A stretch of DNA of 64,000 bases, from assembly GCF_026340975.1 (NCBI RefSeq), contig NZ_JAPEOS010000002.1, forward strand, positions 1,919,001-1,983,000, read 5' to 3'. A program made the position numbers and the translations under genes. The stretch comes from Streptomyces sp. NBC_01214 (GTDB lineage: Bacteria > Actinomycetota > Actinomycetes > Streptomycetales > Streptomycetaceae). The notes below the pieces were generated by a model that had not been told where the DNA came from, did no database searches, and was given only the letters and a program-made list of their open reading frames with translations. This document shows, piece by piece, positions 45,842-54,471 of this stretch; the stretch's first letter is position 1, and the number at the start of each line of letters is the position of its first letter.

Positions 45842-47170
45842 ATGTCACCAGCCCGGTCGGACTTCGGCGCAGAACTGCGCCGTAGAAGGCACGAGTCCGA
45901 GAAGTCGCTGGACCAACTGGCCGGCGAGGTCTACATCTCGAAGTCGTACTTGAGCAAGATCGAGCGCGGACTCGCCACGCCCAAGGGCAGGATCGCCCGA
46001 GCGCTCGACGTCAAGCTCCACGCGCAGGGCGAGCTTGCCGCGTTGCTGGCACCCGTACCCGCCGAGGAGCGGAACGGGGACTTACCCCCCTCACCGCACC
46101 TGGACGCGGTTCCCTGGTCGTTCCTCCTGCACGACGGCGGAGAAGGCGATTTCACGTCCCACGGCTCGCTCACCCAGCTGCCGCCGGCAGGAGCGCCCGC
46201 GGTCGTGGCGCGCAGCGTCATCACCCCCGCTTCGCAGGGCGCGCTGGAGGAATCGGTGCTCCCGGTGTTCCACACCCTCTTCCGCGAGTACCGCCGGCTC
46301 GGCCAGTTCTCCGGTCCGGGCGCGGTGATCCCGCTGAGCACCGCGGCGACCGCCACCCTCCGGGGTCTGGGGCGCGGCGCGCCGCGCGCGCACCGGGGCG
46401 CCGCCCTGCGGCTCGCCGCGCGTTTCGCCGAATACACCGGCTGGATGTGGCAGGAAGCCGGTGACGATCGGGCCGCACAGTGCTGGACTGACCATGCGGC
46501 CGGGCTCGCCGAGGCCGGCGGGGACCAGGAGCTCGTGGCGTACGCGCTGCTGCGGAGGGCCGAACTGGCCCTGTACCAGGACGACTCGCTCGCCACCATC
46601 GCACTCGCCCGTGCGGCGGGGGCGCGGGCCCAGGGCCTGCGCATCAAAGCGCTGGCCGCGCAGCGCGAGGCTCAAGGGCACGCACTCCTCGGTGACGAGG
46701 ACGCCTGCCGCCGGGCTCTGGACCGCGGCGCCGACCTCGTGCACGAGCCGTGGGCACGGGCGGACGGCGCTCCGGCCCTCGGCGGCACGCACCTTCCCGA
46801 CCTCACCGCCTTCGTTACGGCCTGGTGCCTGCGCGAACTCGGCCGACCGGAGCAGGCGGTCGCCCTGCTCGACACCGGCCGGGACGCCATCGCGCCGCAC
46901 GCGGCACGCGCCAGGGCCCGCCACAGTGCGCGCCTGGCCCTCGCCCTGATCGATGCCGGCGAGGTCGAGCGCGGCTGTGCGGTGGCCGAGTCCGCCGCTC
47001 GCGACGTCGTGACGACCGATTCGGCCACCGTACGGACCGACGTGAGACAGCTCCGGTCGGTGCTCACCAGCCGGAGCAGGCGCGCCGTGGTCCGCGACGT
47101 CCTTCCCGTCATCGCCGCCAGCCTGAGCGGCAACCTCGTACCGCACGCATCCGGCAGCTCAGGAGACTGA
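45842..47170 (+). CDS. XRE-type helix-turn-helix regulator with helical-repeat C-terminus
   Basis: A 442-residue protein. Residues 7-62 are an HTH_3/XRE domain (LDQLAGEVYISKSYLSKIER is the core). From about residue 150 the rest is helical, with repeating Ala/Leu-rich pairs such as AAQCWTDHAAGLAEAGGDQE and DDSLATIALARAAGARAQG that look like tetratricopeptide repeats. This design occurs in Streptomyces regulators that sense peptides or small ligands. The start ATG at 45842 has AAGGCGGGGAG upstream. It is upstream of, and in the same direction as, the TIR cluster with a 282-bp gap, so it is the best candidate for its controller (inference). Confidence 0.8.
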   Translation: MSPARSDFGAELRRRRHESEKSLDQLAGEVYISKSYLSKIERGLATPKGRIARALDVKLHAQGELAALLAPVPAEERNGDLPPSPHLDAVPWSFLLHDGGEGDFTSHGSLTQLPPAGAPAVVARSVITPASQGALEESVLPVFHTLFREYRRLGQFSGPGAVIPLSTAATATLRGLGRGAPRAHRGAALRLAARFAEYTGWMWQEAGDDRAAQCWTDHAAGLAEAGGDQELVAYALLRRAELALYQDDSLATIALARAAGARAQGLRIKALAAQREAQGHALLGDEDACRRALDRGADLVHEPWARADGAPALGGTHLPDLTAFVTAWCLRELGRPEQAVALLDTGRDAIAPHAARARARHSARLALALIDAGEVERGCAVAESAARDVVTTDSATVRTDVRQLRSVLTSRSRRAVVRDVLPVIAASLSGNLVPHASGSSGD

Positions 47171-47452
47171 CCCACCTGCACGACGTCGCCGCTCAGAGCC
47201 CAACAGGTCCACCGCACGCGGAAGTTCCGCACGCCACCGGACGCCAACAACATCGCGCATCCGTGCGCACCTCCGTGCACCGCTCGTGTCCTGTTGCCGG
47301 CAGAAGTGTCCCCAGGCAACACCGTTGACCACCCTCCGGGTGACTGAAAACGTCAGGTTTACGCACCGCTCCCAGTCGCTCGGCGACCCTTGCGCCCGCC
47401 CGGGGCGAAGGCGCGGACCGCCCGTCTCTTCCATCGCAGAACGAGGACCAAG

Positions 47453-48106
47453 ATGGCCCCCTACGTCTTCACCAATTTCCGTCGCGCCGATACCGGTGCC
47501 ACCGGCCCGCACATCGACACCGCCCTCCGCAACGAGTTCGGCGGGCAGGCGGCGTTCCGGGACCAGCGCAGCCTCCGCGCGGGCCGCGACTACCGCGAGC
47601 AGCTCGAACGAGGCATCAGGAAGTGCGACCTCCTGCTCGTGGTCATGGGAGCCCACTGGGCATCCGTGCGGGACGACGCCGGCCGCCGTTGCATCGACCG
47701 CGAAGAAGACTGGGTCCGCAAGGAGATCGCCCTCGCCCTCGCGTACAAGCTGCCCGTCATGCCCGTTCTGGTCGACGGCGCGAAGCTCCCGGGCATCGAT
47801 GAACTGCCGGACGACATCCGGTCCCTGAGCTATCAGCAGGCCGTCTACTTCCGCCCCCACCAGGAGCACATCGACTTCCCGCCGCTCTTCGACGCGATCC
47901 GCGCGGAGGTCCCCGAGCTGCGTCCCGTGCGGCGCAGCCGCGAGGACGGCGGCGCGGGGGCCGACGGCGGAACCACCTTCACCATCGATCGGATGAACGG
48001 CGTCAACGCCGTCTTCGGCGGCCGGCAGAACACGATCAACGACTATCGCGGCACCGCCGCGGTCCCGGCACCCGACCCCGAGGACGACGACCAGGAGCGC
48101 CCGTGA
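47453..48106 (+). CDS. TIR domain-containing protein
   Basis: A 217-residue protein. Residues 3-150 are a bacterial TIR domain: YVFTNFRRADTGATGPHIDT (strand A and BB loop region), FRDQRSLRAGRDYREQLERG, CDLLLVVMGAHWASV and DWVRKEIALALAYKLPV with candidate catalytic Glu91. TIR domains of this kind hydrolyse NAD+ or make cyclic ADP-ribose signals in bacterial immunity; activity here is inferred. A linker then leads to a C-terminal motif NGVNAVFGGRQNTINDY (182-198) resembling one in the next protein. Start: ATG at 47453, GAGGA upstream. The 282-bp spacer before it has no gene; TTGACC at 47325 might be a -35 box. The stop overlaps the next start (GTGA). Confidence 0.88.
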   Translation: MAPYVFTNFRRADTGATGPHIDTALRNEFGGQAAFRDQRSLRAGRDYREQLERGIRKCDLLLVVMGAHWASVRDDAGRRCIDREEDWVRKEIALALAYKLPVMPVLVDGAKLPGIDELPDDIRSLSYQQAVYFRPHQEHIDFPPLFDAIRAEVPELRPVRRSREDGGAGADGGTTFTIDRMNGVNAVFGGRQNTINDYRGTAAVPAPDPEDDDQERP

Positions 48107-50451
48107 GCACGACAGCAGACCCTCCGGCGGAGGACCGCCACGACGGTGCCGGCCCTGCCGCCTCCGACACGGACTTCCCCGCGCAGGCCCCGTACCAGCA
48201 CGACGGCCCCGCCGTCCCGGGCGCGCCCCCGACCGCCCCGCCGGGGGGTCCTGCCGAGGGTCCGTACCCCGGCGAGCCCCCCGGACCTCAAGGGGGCGGC
48301 GGCGCCCGGGACGACCGCCAGGGGGCGACGGGCGTCCCGCACTTCGACGACGCGCAGCCCTCGGGACCGCGTCCACCCCGAGCCGGACAGGACGAGGGCG
48401 ATGCGGCCGAGCTGATCTCCAGTGACCAGTTCTCCTTCCTCATCCGCCAGTCCACCGGCAACGCGAACACCTACGGCGGGCACCACAACACCGCCCTGTC
48501 ACTCAACCTGGGCGGACCGCAGCCCGTCGAGTTCCAGCAGACCCCCCTGGACGCCCGGGACGTCCAGCAGCGCCACCGTCTGTACCAGCGCGCCCCCGTT
48601 CCCGATCACCAGCCGATGGCCGACTGTCTGACGAGGAATCACCTCGTCGTCCTGATCGGGGCGCGGGGCAGCGGGCGGGACACCACGGCCCGGGTCCTCC
48701 TGGCCGACGCCTGCGGCAGTGACCGGGTCGCCGTCCTGTACAGCGGGGGTGCCGGGCTGGCACAGGCCCTGGCCGAGCAGGCCGATCGACACCTCACCCG
48801 GGGGCACGGCATCGTGCTGGACCTGGGCACCGAGCTGCCCGCACCGGCCGCGCTGGAGGCCCTGGCGCTGCGGGCGGGCACGATCGGGGCGCACGTGGTA
48901 CTGATCGCGGAGAACCTCGGAGCCGAGCTCGACGCGCTGTCACCGTACGCGTTCCGGCACACCGGGCCCGACCTGAAGAAGGTGCTCGAGGCGCATCTGG
49001 AGCACGAGCTCCAGAAGCACCGTGCCCAGGGACACGAGGAGGGGGACTGCCCGCAGCACGCCCTGGAGGCGTACCTGCGGGACGTCCTCCGGGACCCGCG
49101 CGTGGAGGACGAACTCGGTGCGGGCCTGCCGGTTCGCGAGGCGGTGTCCCTGGCGGGCACGCTGGCCACTTTCCTGCACCGTCCCCCGGAGGAACTGGGC
49201 CAGGCCTTCGGCGCCTGGCGCAACCGGCTGCGCACCATGGCCAGGACCCTGATCGGTCTGACCGCCCCGGCCACCGACGCGGTCCTCGACCCCCACCAGC
49301 AGCCCCTGCGCATCGCCTACGTCCTGTGCGACGGCCTGCCGCTGTCCGACTTCATCCGGGTGGGGACGCTGCTCTGTGACGAGGTGCAGCGGGCCGAGAC
49401 CCGCGAAGCCGCTCCCGAACGCCGGGTCTTCGATCTGATCCTCGACCAGTTGGTCGAGACCGGAGCGGGCGTCGCTGCGGCACCGGACGCCGGCCCGCCC
49501 AGCAATCCGCGCCGAGTCCGGCTCGCGGAACCGGAGTTGATGTCGACCGTGATCGAGGTCGTCTGGCACGGGCCCGGGTGGCTGCGGGCCCCGCTGCTGC
49601 GGTGGCTGCAGAAGCTGGCCGAAGACCGGCTGGAGCGGGTCCGGTCACGGGCCGCGGTGATCGCCGGCCTTCTCCTGCGCCTCGACTTCGACAGCGTCTA
49701 CCGGGACCTCGTGCAGATCTGGGCCCGCAGCAGGTCGGCACGGGACCGGCAGTACGCCGCCCTGGCCCTCGCCGTGGCCGTCGGGTCCGGGGACTCCTGG
49801 TTGACGGCGCGGATCGACCGGCAGGTCGTCGACTGGGCCCGCAGCCCCGCACCGCAGTTGCAGGACAGCGCGGCCCGGGCCTACGGCACGCTGGTGGGCA
49901 CCCGGGACGTTCCGGGCGCGCTGGAGGCGCTGGAGGCACTGGGCAGCCGGCGCACGCCCGTCCGCTACGCCTCCGTCGCCTACGCGACCGCCGCGCTCTT
50001 CCTGACGCCCGACGGCGCCGAACCGGTCGCCGACGCCCTCGGCCGGTGGGTCCGACGTCCGGACAACGAAGCGTCCCCGCTCCGGCATGCCGTGGGGACC
50101 CTGATCGTGCTCGGCCCGTACACCGTCGGGCCCGAGCTGCCGTCCCGGCCGAAGCTCGCCCACCAAGCGATGGAGAACCCCGAACGCGAGGCGTCCCTGC
50201 TGCTCCTGTGGCGGCACGCGCTGGTCGACCCGGCCTACTCGGGGCTGGCATGGGCCTTGCTGGAGCAGTGGCTCCTGGCCGGCGACAGGGACGGGGAACT
50301 GGGCCTGTTCCTGGCGGGGTTCGTGCCGCGCGCCGCATCCGACGAGCTCCTTCACCGAGCCGGATTCCACGTCGCCCGCATGGCGCGGCGGAACCCGGCC
50401 GCCCCGTGCGTACGACGCGTACTGCGCGCGATCCGCCGGCGTCGACCTTGA
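48103..50451 (+). CDS. Large STAND-like protein with divergent P-loop and helical repeats
   Basis: 782 residues. Residues 1-105 are Pro/Gly-rich and disordered. Residues 108-135 hold FSFLIRQSTGNANTYGGHHN and T-A, matching the C-terminal motif of the TIR protein. A nucleotide-binding-like segment follows: LVVLIGARGSGRDTTARVLL (186-194 Walker A with Arg where Lys is usual) and GHGIVLDLGT as a possible Walker B. The rest, from about residue 290, is helical repeats like HEAT or TPR arrays (RSRAAVIAGLLLRLDF, RQYAALALAVAVGSGDSW, PVRYASVAYATAALFL). This is the layout of STAND sensors: adaptor, NTPase, repeat sensor. ATPase activity may be weak or lost. Start: GTG at 48103. Confidence 0.7.
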   Translation: MSTTADPPAEDRHDGAGPAASDTDFPAQAPYQHDGPAVPGAPPTAPPGGPAEGPYPGEPPGPQGGGGARDDRQGATGVPHFDDAQPSGPRPPRAGQDEGDAAELISSDQFSFLIRQSTGNANTYGGHHNTALSLNLGGPQPVEFQQTPLDARDVQQRHRLYQRAPVPDHQPMADCLTRNHLVVLIGARGSGRDTTARVLLADACGSDRVAVLYSGGAGLAQALAEQADRHLTRGHGIVLDLGTELPAPAALEALALRAGTIGAHVVLIAENLGAELDALSPYAFRHTGPDLKKVLEAHLEHELQKHRAQGHEEGDCPQHALEAYLRDVLRDPRVEDELGAGLPVREAVSLAGTLATFLHRPPEELGQAFGAWRNRLRTMARTLIGLTAPATDAVLDPHQQPLRIAYVLCDGLPLSDFIRVGTLLCDEVQRAETREAAPERRVFDLILDQLVETGAGVAAAPDAGPPSNPRRVRLAEPELMSTVIEVVWHGPGWLRAPLLRWLQKLAEDRLERVRSRAAVIAGLLLRLDFDSVYRDLVQIWARSRSARDRQYAALALAVAVGSGDSWLTARIDRQVVDWARSPAPQLQDSAARAYGTLVGTRDVPGALEALEALGSRRTPVRYASVAYATAALFLTPDGAEPVADALGRWVRRPDNEASPLRHAVGTLIVLGPYTVGPELPSRPKLAHQAMENPEREASLLLLWRHALVDPAYSGLAWALLEQWLLAGDRDGELGLFLAGFVPRAASDELLHRAGFHVARMARRNPAAPCVRRVLRAIRRRRP

Positions 50452-50514
50452 GCGCCGATCCACCGCCCGCTCGGGCACCATCCCGCACTCGAACCGATCA
50501 CAGGAGGATCAGCC

Positions 50515-51414
50515 ATGCGACGACGGTCCAAGGGCCTGCTCGCCACCGTGCGCGAAGCACTACGCAGGTGGTGGCGTTCGAAGGACGACGACACCAGCGA
50601 GCCGGAGGTGGAGGACGTCGGGTCCGACCACGACACCGACGGAGCGGGACCCCGCAAGAGGGTGTCCGTGCAGTCGCCGCAGGAGAAGCCGCTCCCCATG
50701 GCGGCCCACGGCGACGTGTTCTCCTTCCAGGTCTTTCCCACCTTCCGGTGGAGCAGCAGGGAGATGCCCCGGGACACCCTGAAGACCCGTGTCGGTCCGC
50801 ACGAGGCGACGGCGCGGGAGGAGCTGCTCCGGGTCGCCTGGACGGCCGCGCGTGCCTGCGCTCCTGACGACCCGGTCGCGGCCGAGCAGGCGATCAACAC
50901 CAAGCTCTCGACGGACGGCAACTGGTGCTTCGACGACGCGGAGGGCCTCATCCGCTGTACGCCGTCGGTCCGGGTGCGGGTGGACCCGGAGGTGCGTGAG
51001 CACATGCTGAAGCACCACCTGGAGGAGCTGACGCTGAAGGAGACGCTGCGGGTCGGTAAGCGCAGGGCGAAACGCGCGCAGCAGCTCACCGAGACCTGGC
51101 TCGAAGTGATCAGGGACCTGGAGCTGCTCGGCGAACTCGACGCGCACAAGCGGCGCCTGCTGGTGCCGTTCGCGGCCACCTTCGCCGACGAGGGGTTCCA
51201 TGTGGTGATGTCGGCGCTGCGCAAGGACCGGCTCACCAGCGTCGAGGCGCTGCTGCACGCGCTCGAGGGCGCGAGCAGCGCGCACCAGCGTTCCGGCATG
51301 TACGAGTTCGCCGCCGCGTACGACACGGCGATCAACGCCTTCCGCAGGGAGATGGGGCTCAGCCCGGGTTCCTGGGTCGAGGACGTCGTCATGTCGGAGG
51401 GGTCCGAGCTGTGA
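50515..51414 (+). CDS. Unrecognised helical protein of the TIR cluster
   Basis: 299 residues, ATG at 50515 with a strong AGGAGG site. A basic, Arg/Trp-rich N-terminus and an acidic linker (to about residue 60) are followed by a beta segment (HGDVFSFQVFPTFRWSSREM), then a mixed region with CTPSVRVRVDPEVREHMLKH and a long helix (HHLEELTLKETLRVGKRRAK onward). The strand-then-long-helix order recalls SPFH/band-7 proteins, but I am not confident of that. It has no membrane segment. It lies 63 bp after the STAND-like gene and overlaps the lipoprotein gene by 4 bp, so it is an internal part of the operon. No function is assigned. Confidence 0.65.
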   Translation: MRRRSKGLLATVREALRRWWRSKDDDTSEPEVEDVGSDHDTDGAGPRKRVSVQSPQEKPLPMAAHGDVFSFQVFPTFRWSSREMPRDTLKTRVGPHEATAREELLRVAWTAARACAPDDPVAAEQAINTKLSTDGNWCFDDAEGLIRCTPSVRVRVDPEVREHMLKHHLEELTLKETLRVGKRRAKRAQQLTETWLEVIRDLELLGELDAHKRRLLVPFAATFADEGFHVVMSALRKDRLTSVEALLHALEGASSAHQRSGMYEFAAAYDTAINAFRREMGLSPGSWVEDVVMSEGSEL

Positions 51415-52664
51415 GGACGTCCGCCGGCACCCGCGCGGTCGGATCCCTGGCCCCGGTCGGCCTGCTCGCCCTCCTGCTCACCGGTTGCGGCACGGACGAC
51501 CCGAGGACGGGCTGCACCTGGATGGAGGACCAGGACCCCGCCCCCCGCGCGGGCAGCACCGTGATCCTCGTCGACGGCTCGGCGTCCGTGCGCGGTGCCG
51601 CGTCCGGCACCGGGGGCCCCGACTACGCCCGAGCGGTCGACGCCCTGCTGGAGGAGAGGGTCGAGGCGGGCGACACCTTCTCCGTCGGCACCTTCGCGGG
51701 CGCTCCCGGAGACGTCGACTGGACCGTCCAGAAGCGGTCCGCCAACTGGAAGGAGAGCGCGCGGAACTCCGGCAACCAGAAGGCCAACCGGGACGCTGCG
51801 ATCCGCTGCCTCGCCGAGGACGTCACCACCGCCCAGCGCGTGGTCCCCGCCCGCGGCGGCACCGATGTCCTGGCCGCCCTGACGACGGGCGCCGGCCTGT
51901 TGCAGGACGTCGAGGGACCGCGGCGGCTCGTGGTGCTGAGCGACGGCCTGTCCACAGGCGGCTGTGCCGACCTGCGTCAGGCAACCTTCGACTCCGAAAC
52001 CGAGGTCAAGGCCATCGCGTCGGTGTGCGCCACCAAGGGAGAGTTCTCCGAACTGCCCGACCTGGGCGGCGTCAACGTCACGTTCGTGGGCCTGGGCCAC
52101 TCGGCCGGAGCACAGCCGTCGGCGAACCAGGCCCAGCGCGCCTGGCTCAGTCGCCTGTGGACATCGCTCTGCGAGCGCGCGGGCGCCACCGGGGCGTCCT
52201 GCACCACCAGCGATGCCCCGGTCGGCTCGGCGCCGGCTCCGGCCGCCACCGGCCCGGTCCCGGCCGACCCCGTGGTGCCGTACCGCGACGGTCGCTCCCA
52301 GACGTATGCGTTGCCGGGCGCCGCGTTGTTCGACACCGACTCGGCACGGCTGCGCCCGGCGGCCGTGGAGCCGCTCACCGACATCGCCGTCCGGGCCCGC
52401 ACCACACCGGGGCTCGACCGCGTCGAGGTCGACGGATACGTCGACCTGCGCGGCGGATCCGGCAACGACCGGTCGCTCTCCCAGAGCCGCGCGGACGCCG
52501 TGGCCGAGGTGCTCGTCGAGCGCGGGGTACCCCGGTCGAGCGTCGCGGCGTACGGCCGGGGCGTGTCCCCGGGGTGTCCCTCTGACCGTCCCACCGGGGA
52601 CGTGTCCGCCCACGAGCGGTTGCAGTGCGACCGCCGCGTGGACATCCGCATCTTTTGGAAATGA
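51411..52664 (+). CDS. Lipoprotein with von Willebrand A and OmpA-like domains
   Basis: 417 residues. A signal peptide ends at the lipobox LTGC (Cys26). Residues about 48-230 form a vWA domain with a MIDAS motif VILVDGSASV (Asp55, Ser57, Ser59) and VVPARGGTDVLAAL giving the conserved Thr. A Pro/Ala linker leads to an OmpA/MotB-type peptidoglycan-binding domain (about 300-417): ALFDTDSARLRPAAVEPL, DRSLSQSRADAVAEVLV and a final CDRRVDIRI. In a Gram-positive cell it would be tethered outside the membrane and could grip the wall. Adhesion, or sensing of envelope damage, is inferred. Start: GTG at 51411 (GTGA overlap with the previous gene). Confidence 0.85.
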   Translation: MRTSAGTRAVGSLAPVGLLALLLTGCGTDDPRTGCTWMEDQDPAPRAGSTVILVDGSASVRGAASGTGGPDYARAVDALLEERVEAGDTFSVGTFAGAPGDVDWTVQKRSANWKESARNSGNQKANRDAAIRCLAEDVTTAQRVVPARGGTDVLAALTTGAGLLQDVEGPRRLVVLSDGLSTGGCADLRQATFDSETEVKAIASVCATKGEFSELPDLGGVNVTFVGLGHSAGAQPSANQAQRAWLSRLWTSLCERAGATGASCTTSDAPVGSAPAPAATGPVPADPVVPYRDGRSQTYALPGAALFDTDSARLRPAAVEPLTDIAVRARTTPGLDRVEVDGYVDLRGGSGNDRSLSQSRADAVAEVLVERGVPRSSVAAYGRGVSPGCPSDRPTGDVSAHERLQCDRRVDIRIFWK

Positions 52665-52680
52665 GGTCGGACCTCCAGCC

Positions 52681-54039
52681 ATGAACGTCAACGGCAGCAA
52701 CGGTTCTGGACGGGCGGGTCCGCGCGAGTCGCCGATACCCTGCTCCAGGCCCCTCCTCCCGCTCGTCGACCGCAACGGGCACCGCCCGGCCGGACGTCCG
52801 GTGGACCCCGTGGACAGCCAGGAGCGCGCGGCGCTGACGCGCGCCTTCACGCGGGGCAACGCCGGCCTGGCCGCGGCCCAGCCCTCCCTCGGCGACATGG
52901 GCACCGCACTCCACGAAACGTTCCACTCCGCGCTGGAAGCGATCGACGTCGTCGAACGGTTCACGGCCCACCGCTCGGCGGGCCGGGCACGGGACGACGT
53001 CAAGAAGGTGCAGGACCGGCACGCCGCGGACGGGCCGGAGGGCCTGCGCGGCGGCCGGCAGCCCTGGGTGTGGCTCCAGTGGGTCATGCTCGTGCTCAGC
53101 GTGCTGTTCGAGCTGCCCTTCGTCGGGGAGGCCGTGGTCCGGCTCCTGGACCTGCAGGACTCGGACGGCTTCTGGACCACCGTGATCCGCGGGTTCGGCT
53201 ACCTGGCTGCGATCGGGGTGTCCTGCCTGCAGTTCGCCCTGGCTTCCGTCCTCGCACGTTCGCTGTTCCGACGACGGGTGCGCCAGGGCCGTCGCACCGA
53301 GCGCACCCGGCGCAGCCCCCGGGCGGCGTGGTGGCATCTGTGGCGGTTGGACGGGCCGCAGGCGCAGACCCGGCAGCCCGACGCCCTTCCCTGGCCCGGC
53401 CTGGCCCTGCCTGCGCTCGCCAACGCGCTGCTCATCGGCCTGCTCGCGGCGACCGCCCACAGCCGTGCGAAGCAGAGCGGGCAGGTCACCGAGACGTTCG
53501 GGGAGAACGGCTACCTCATGGCGGTCTTCGTCCTCATCGCGCTCAGCCTCGCCACCCTCACCACCACGGTCCTCGCGCACAATCCGTACGCGGAGAGCCA
53601 CAAGGAGTCGAAGGGCGCCCTGTCCGACGCCGAGGACGAGGTGCGGAAGGTGGTGCCGGCGGCGAGGAAGCTCATCACCGCGCACAGCGCCTCCTGGGGC
53701 CGGCTGTTCGCCGCGATGGAGCAGACCGCTGACGACGCCTGCCGTGTGGTGGACGACGCCTGCGCCGCGATCATCGACGAACGGGCCGACACCGGGCTGG
53801 CCGGTACCTTGGAGCTGCCGCTACGGGAGTACGTCCTGCCCGTCGACGAGGAACACGGCGGAAGCGCCACGCCCAGGCTGCGTTTGCACGTCCTGGACCA
53901 CTACGCCGATCTGCTGGACTGGTACTCCCCGCACCTGTTGGAAGAGGTGCTGGAAGGCATCGTCGGCGAGCTGCACCGCCAGTTCCACATCCCGGGCGGG
54001 CCCGCACCGCTCACTCGGGGAACGGCGCCCGAAGGATGA
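52681..54039 (+). CDS. Four-helix membrane protein of the TIR cluster
   Basis: 452 residues, ATG at 52681, 16 bp after the lipoprotein stop. An N-terminal soluble part (1-128) precedes four membrane segments (about 129-148, 170-193, 238-258, 277-299), with a short basic loop between segments 2 and 3, and a C-terminal soluble helical tail of about 150 residues (ALSDAEDEVRKVVPAARKLI onward). The pairing of a four-helix protein with an OmpA-domain partner recalls MotA/MotB and ZorA/ZorB, but I see no MotA-type conserved Pro or proton-channel residue. No family is recognised. Translation is coupled to the next gene (ATGA overlap at 54036-54039). Confidence 0.7.
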   Translation: MNVNGSNGSGRAGPRESPIPCSRPLLPLVDRNGHRPAGRPVDPVDSQERAALTRAFTRGNAGLAAAQPSLGDMGTALHETFHSALEAIDVVERFTAHRSAGRARDDVKKVQDRHAADGPEGLRGGRQPWVWLQWVMLVLSVLFELPFVGEAVVRLLDLQDSDGFWTTVIRGFGYLAAIGVSCLQFALASVLARSLFRRRVRQGRRTERTRRSPRAAWWHLWRLDGPQAQTRQPDALPWPGLALPALANALLIGLLAATAHSRAKQSGQVTETFGENGYLMAVFVLIALSLATLTTTVLAHNPYAESHKESKGALSDAEDEVRKVVPAARKLITAHSASWGRLFAAMEQTADDACRVVDDACAAIIDERADTGLAGTLELPLREYVLPVDEEHGGSATPRLRLHVLDHYADLLDWYSPHLLEEVLEGIVGELHRQFHIPGGPAPLTRGTAPEG

Positions 54040-54455
54040 CCCGGCAGCCGGACCTGAGCGAGCAGGACCTCAAGCACCTCGAGCTGGTGCAGAGCGTGAT
54101 CTCCCGGCTCAGCAACAACTCCTTCTTGGTCAAGGGCTGGTGCATCACGCTCAACAGCGTGCTCATCGCCGTGGCGCACGGCCGCCCGAACTGGAGGACG
54201 GTTCCGGTGGTCGTGGCCGTGGCGATCGGGTTCTGGCTGCTCGACGGCTACTACCTGCGACAGGAGCGGCTGTTCCGCAGCCTGTACGAGAAGATCGCCG
54301 CCGGCGGGCAGGACCCCCCGCCCCGGTTCACGATGGACGCCCACCGCTACGGCGCCGAAACACCCTGGCTGCCCGTGCTGCTGTCCCGACCGATGCTGTT
54401 CTGCTACGGGGTGCTCGCCACCGCCGCCAGTCTGCTGATCAGCTTCCTCAGCTGA
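54036..54455 (+). CDS. Small multi-pass membrane protein ending the TIR cluster
   Basis: 139 residues. It begins with a soluble helix (LKHLELVQSVISRLSNNSFL), then hydrophobic segments GWCITLNSVLIAVA, VPVVVAVAIGFWLLDGYYL and, near the end, MLFCYGVLATAASLLISFL, with RQERLFRSLYEKI between them. The VISRLxxNSFLxKGW start is shared, as I recall, by small membrane proteins found near other bacterial conflict genes; SLATT-type two-helix effectors have a similar plan. It could be a pore-forming or scaffold effector. Start: ATG at 54036. Confidence 0.7.
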   Translation: MTRQPDLSEQDLKHLELVQSVISRLSNNSFLVKGWCITLNSVLIAVAHGRPNWRTVPVVVAVAIGFWLLDGYYLRQERLFRSLYEKIAAGGQDPPPRFTMDAHRYGAETPWLPVLLSRPMLFCYGVLATAASLLISFLS

Positions 54456-54471
54456 CCCCCTGCGGCCCCGC

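Noticed and set aside
51411..54455. Assigning the cluster to Zorya
   Set aside because: There is an OmpA-like partner and a four-helix membrane protein, but no MotA signature and no ZorC/D/E-type genes. The TIR and STAND-like genes are not part of Zorya.
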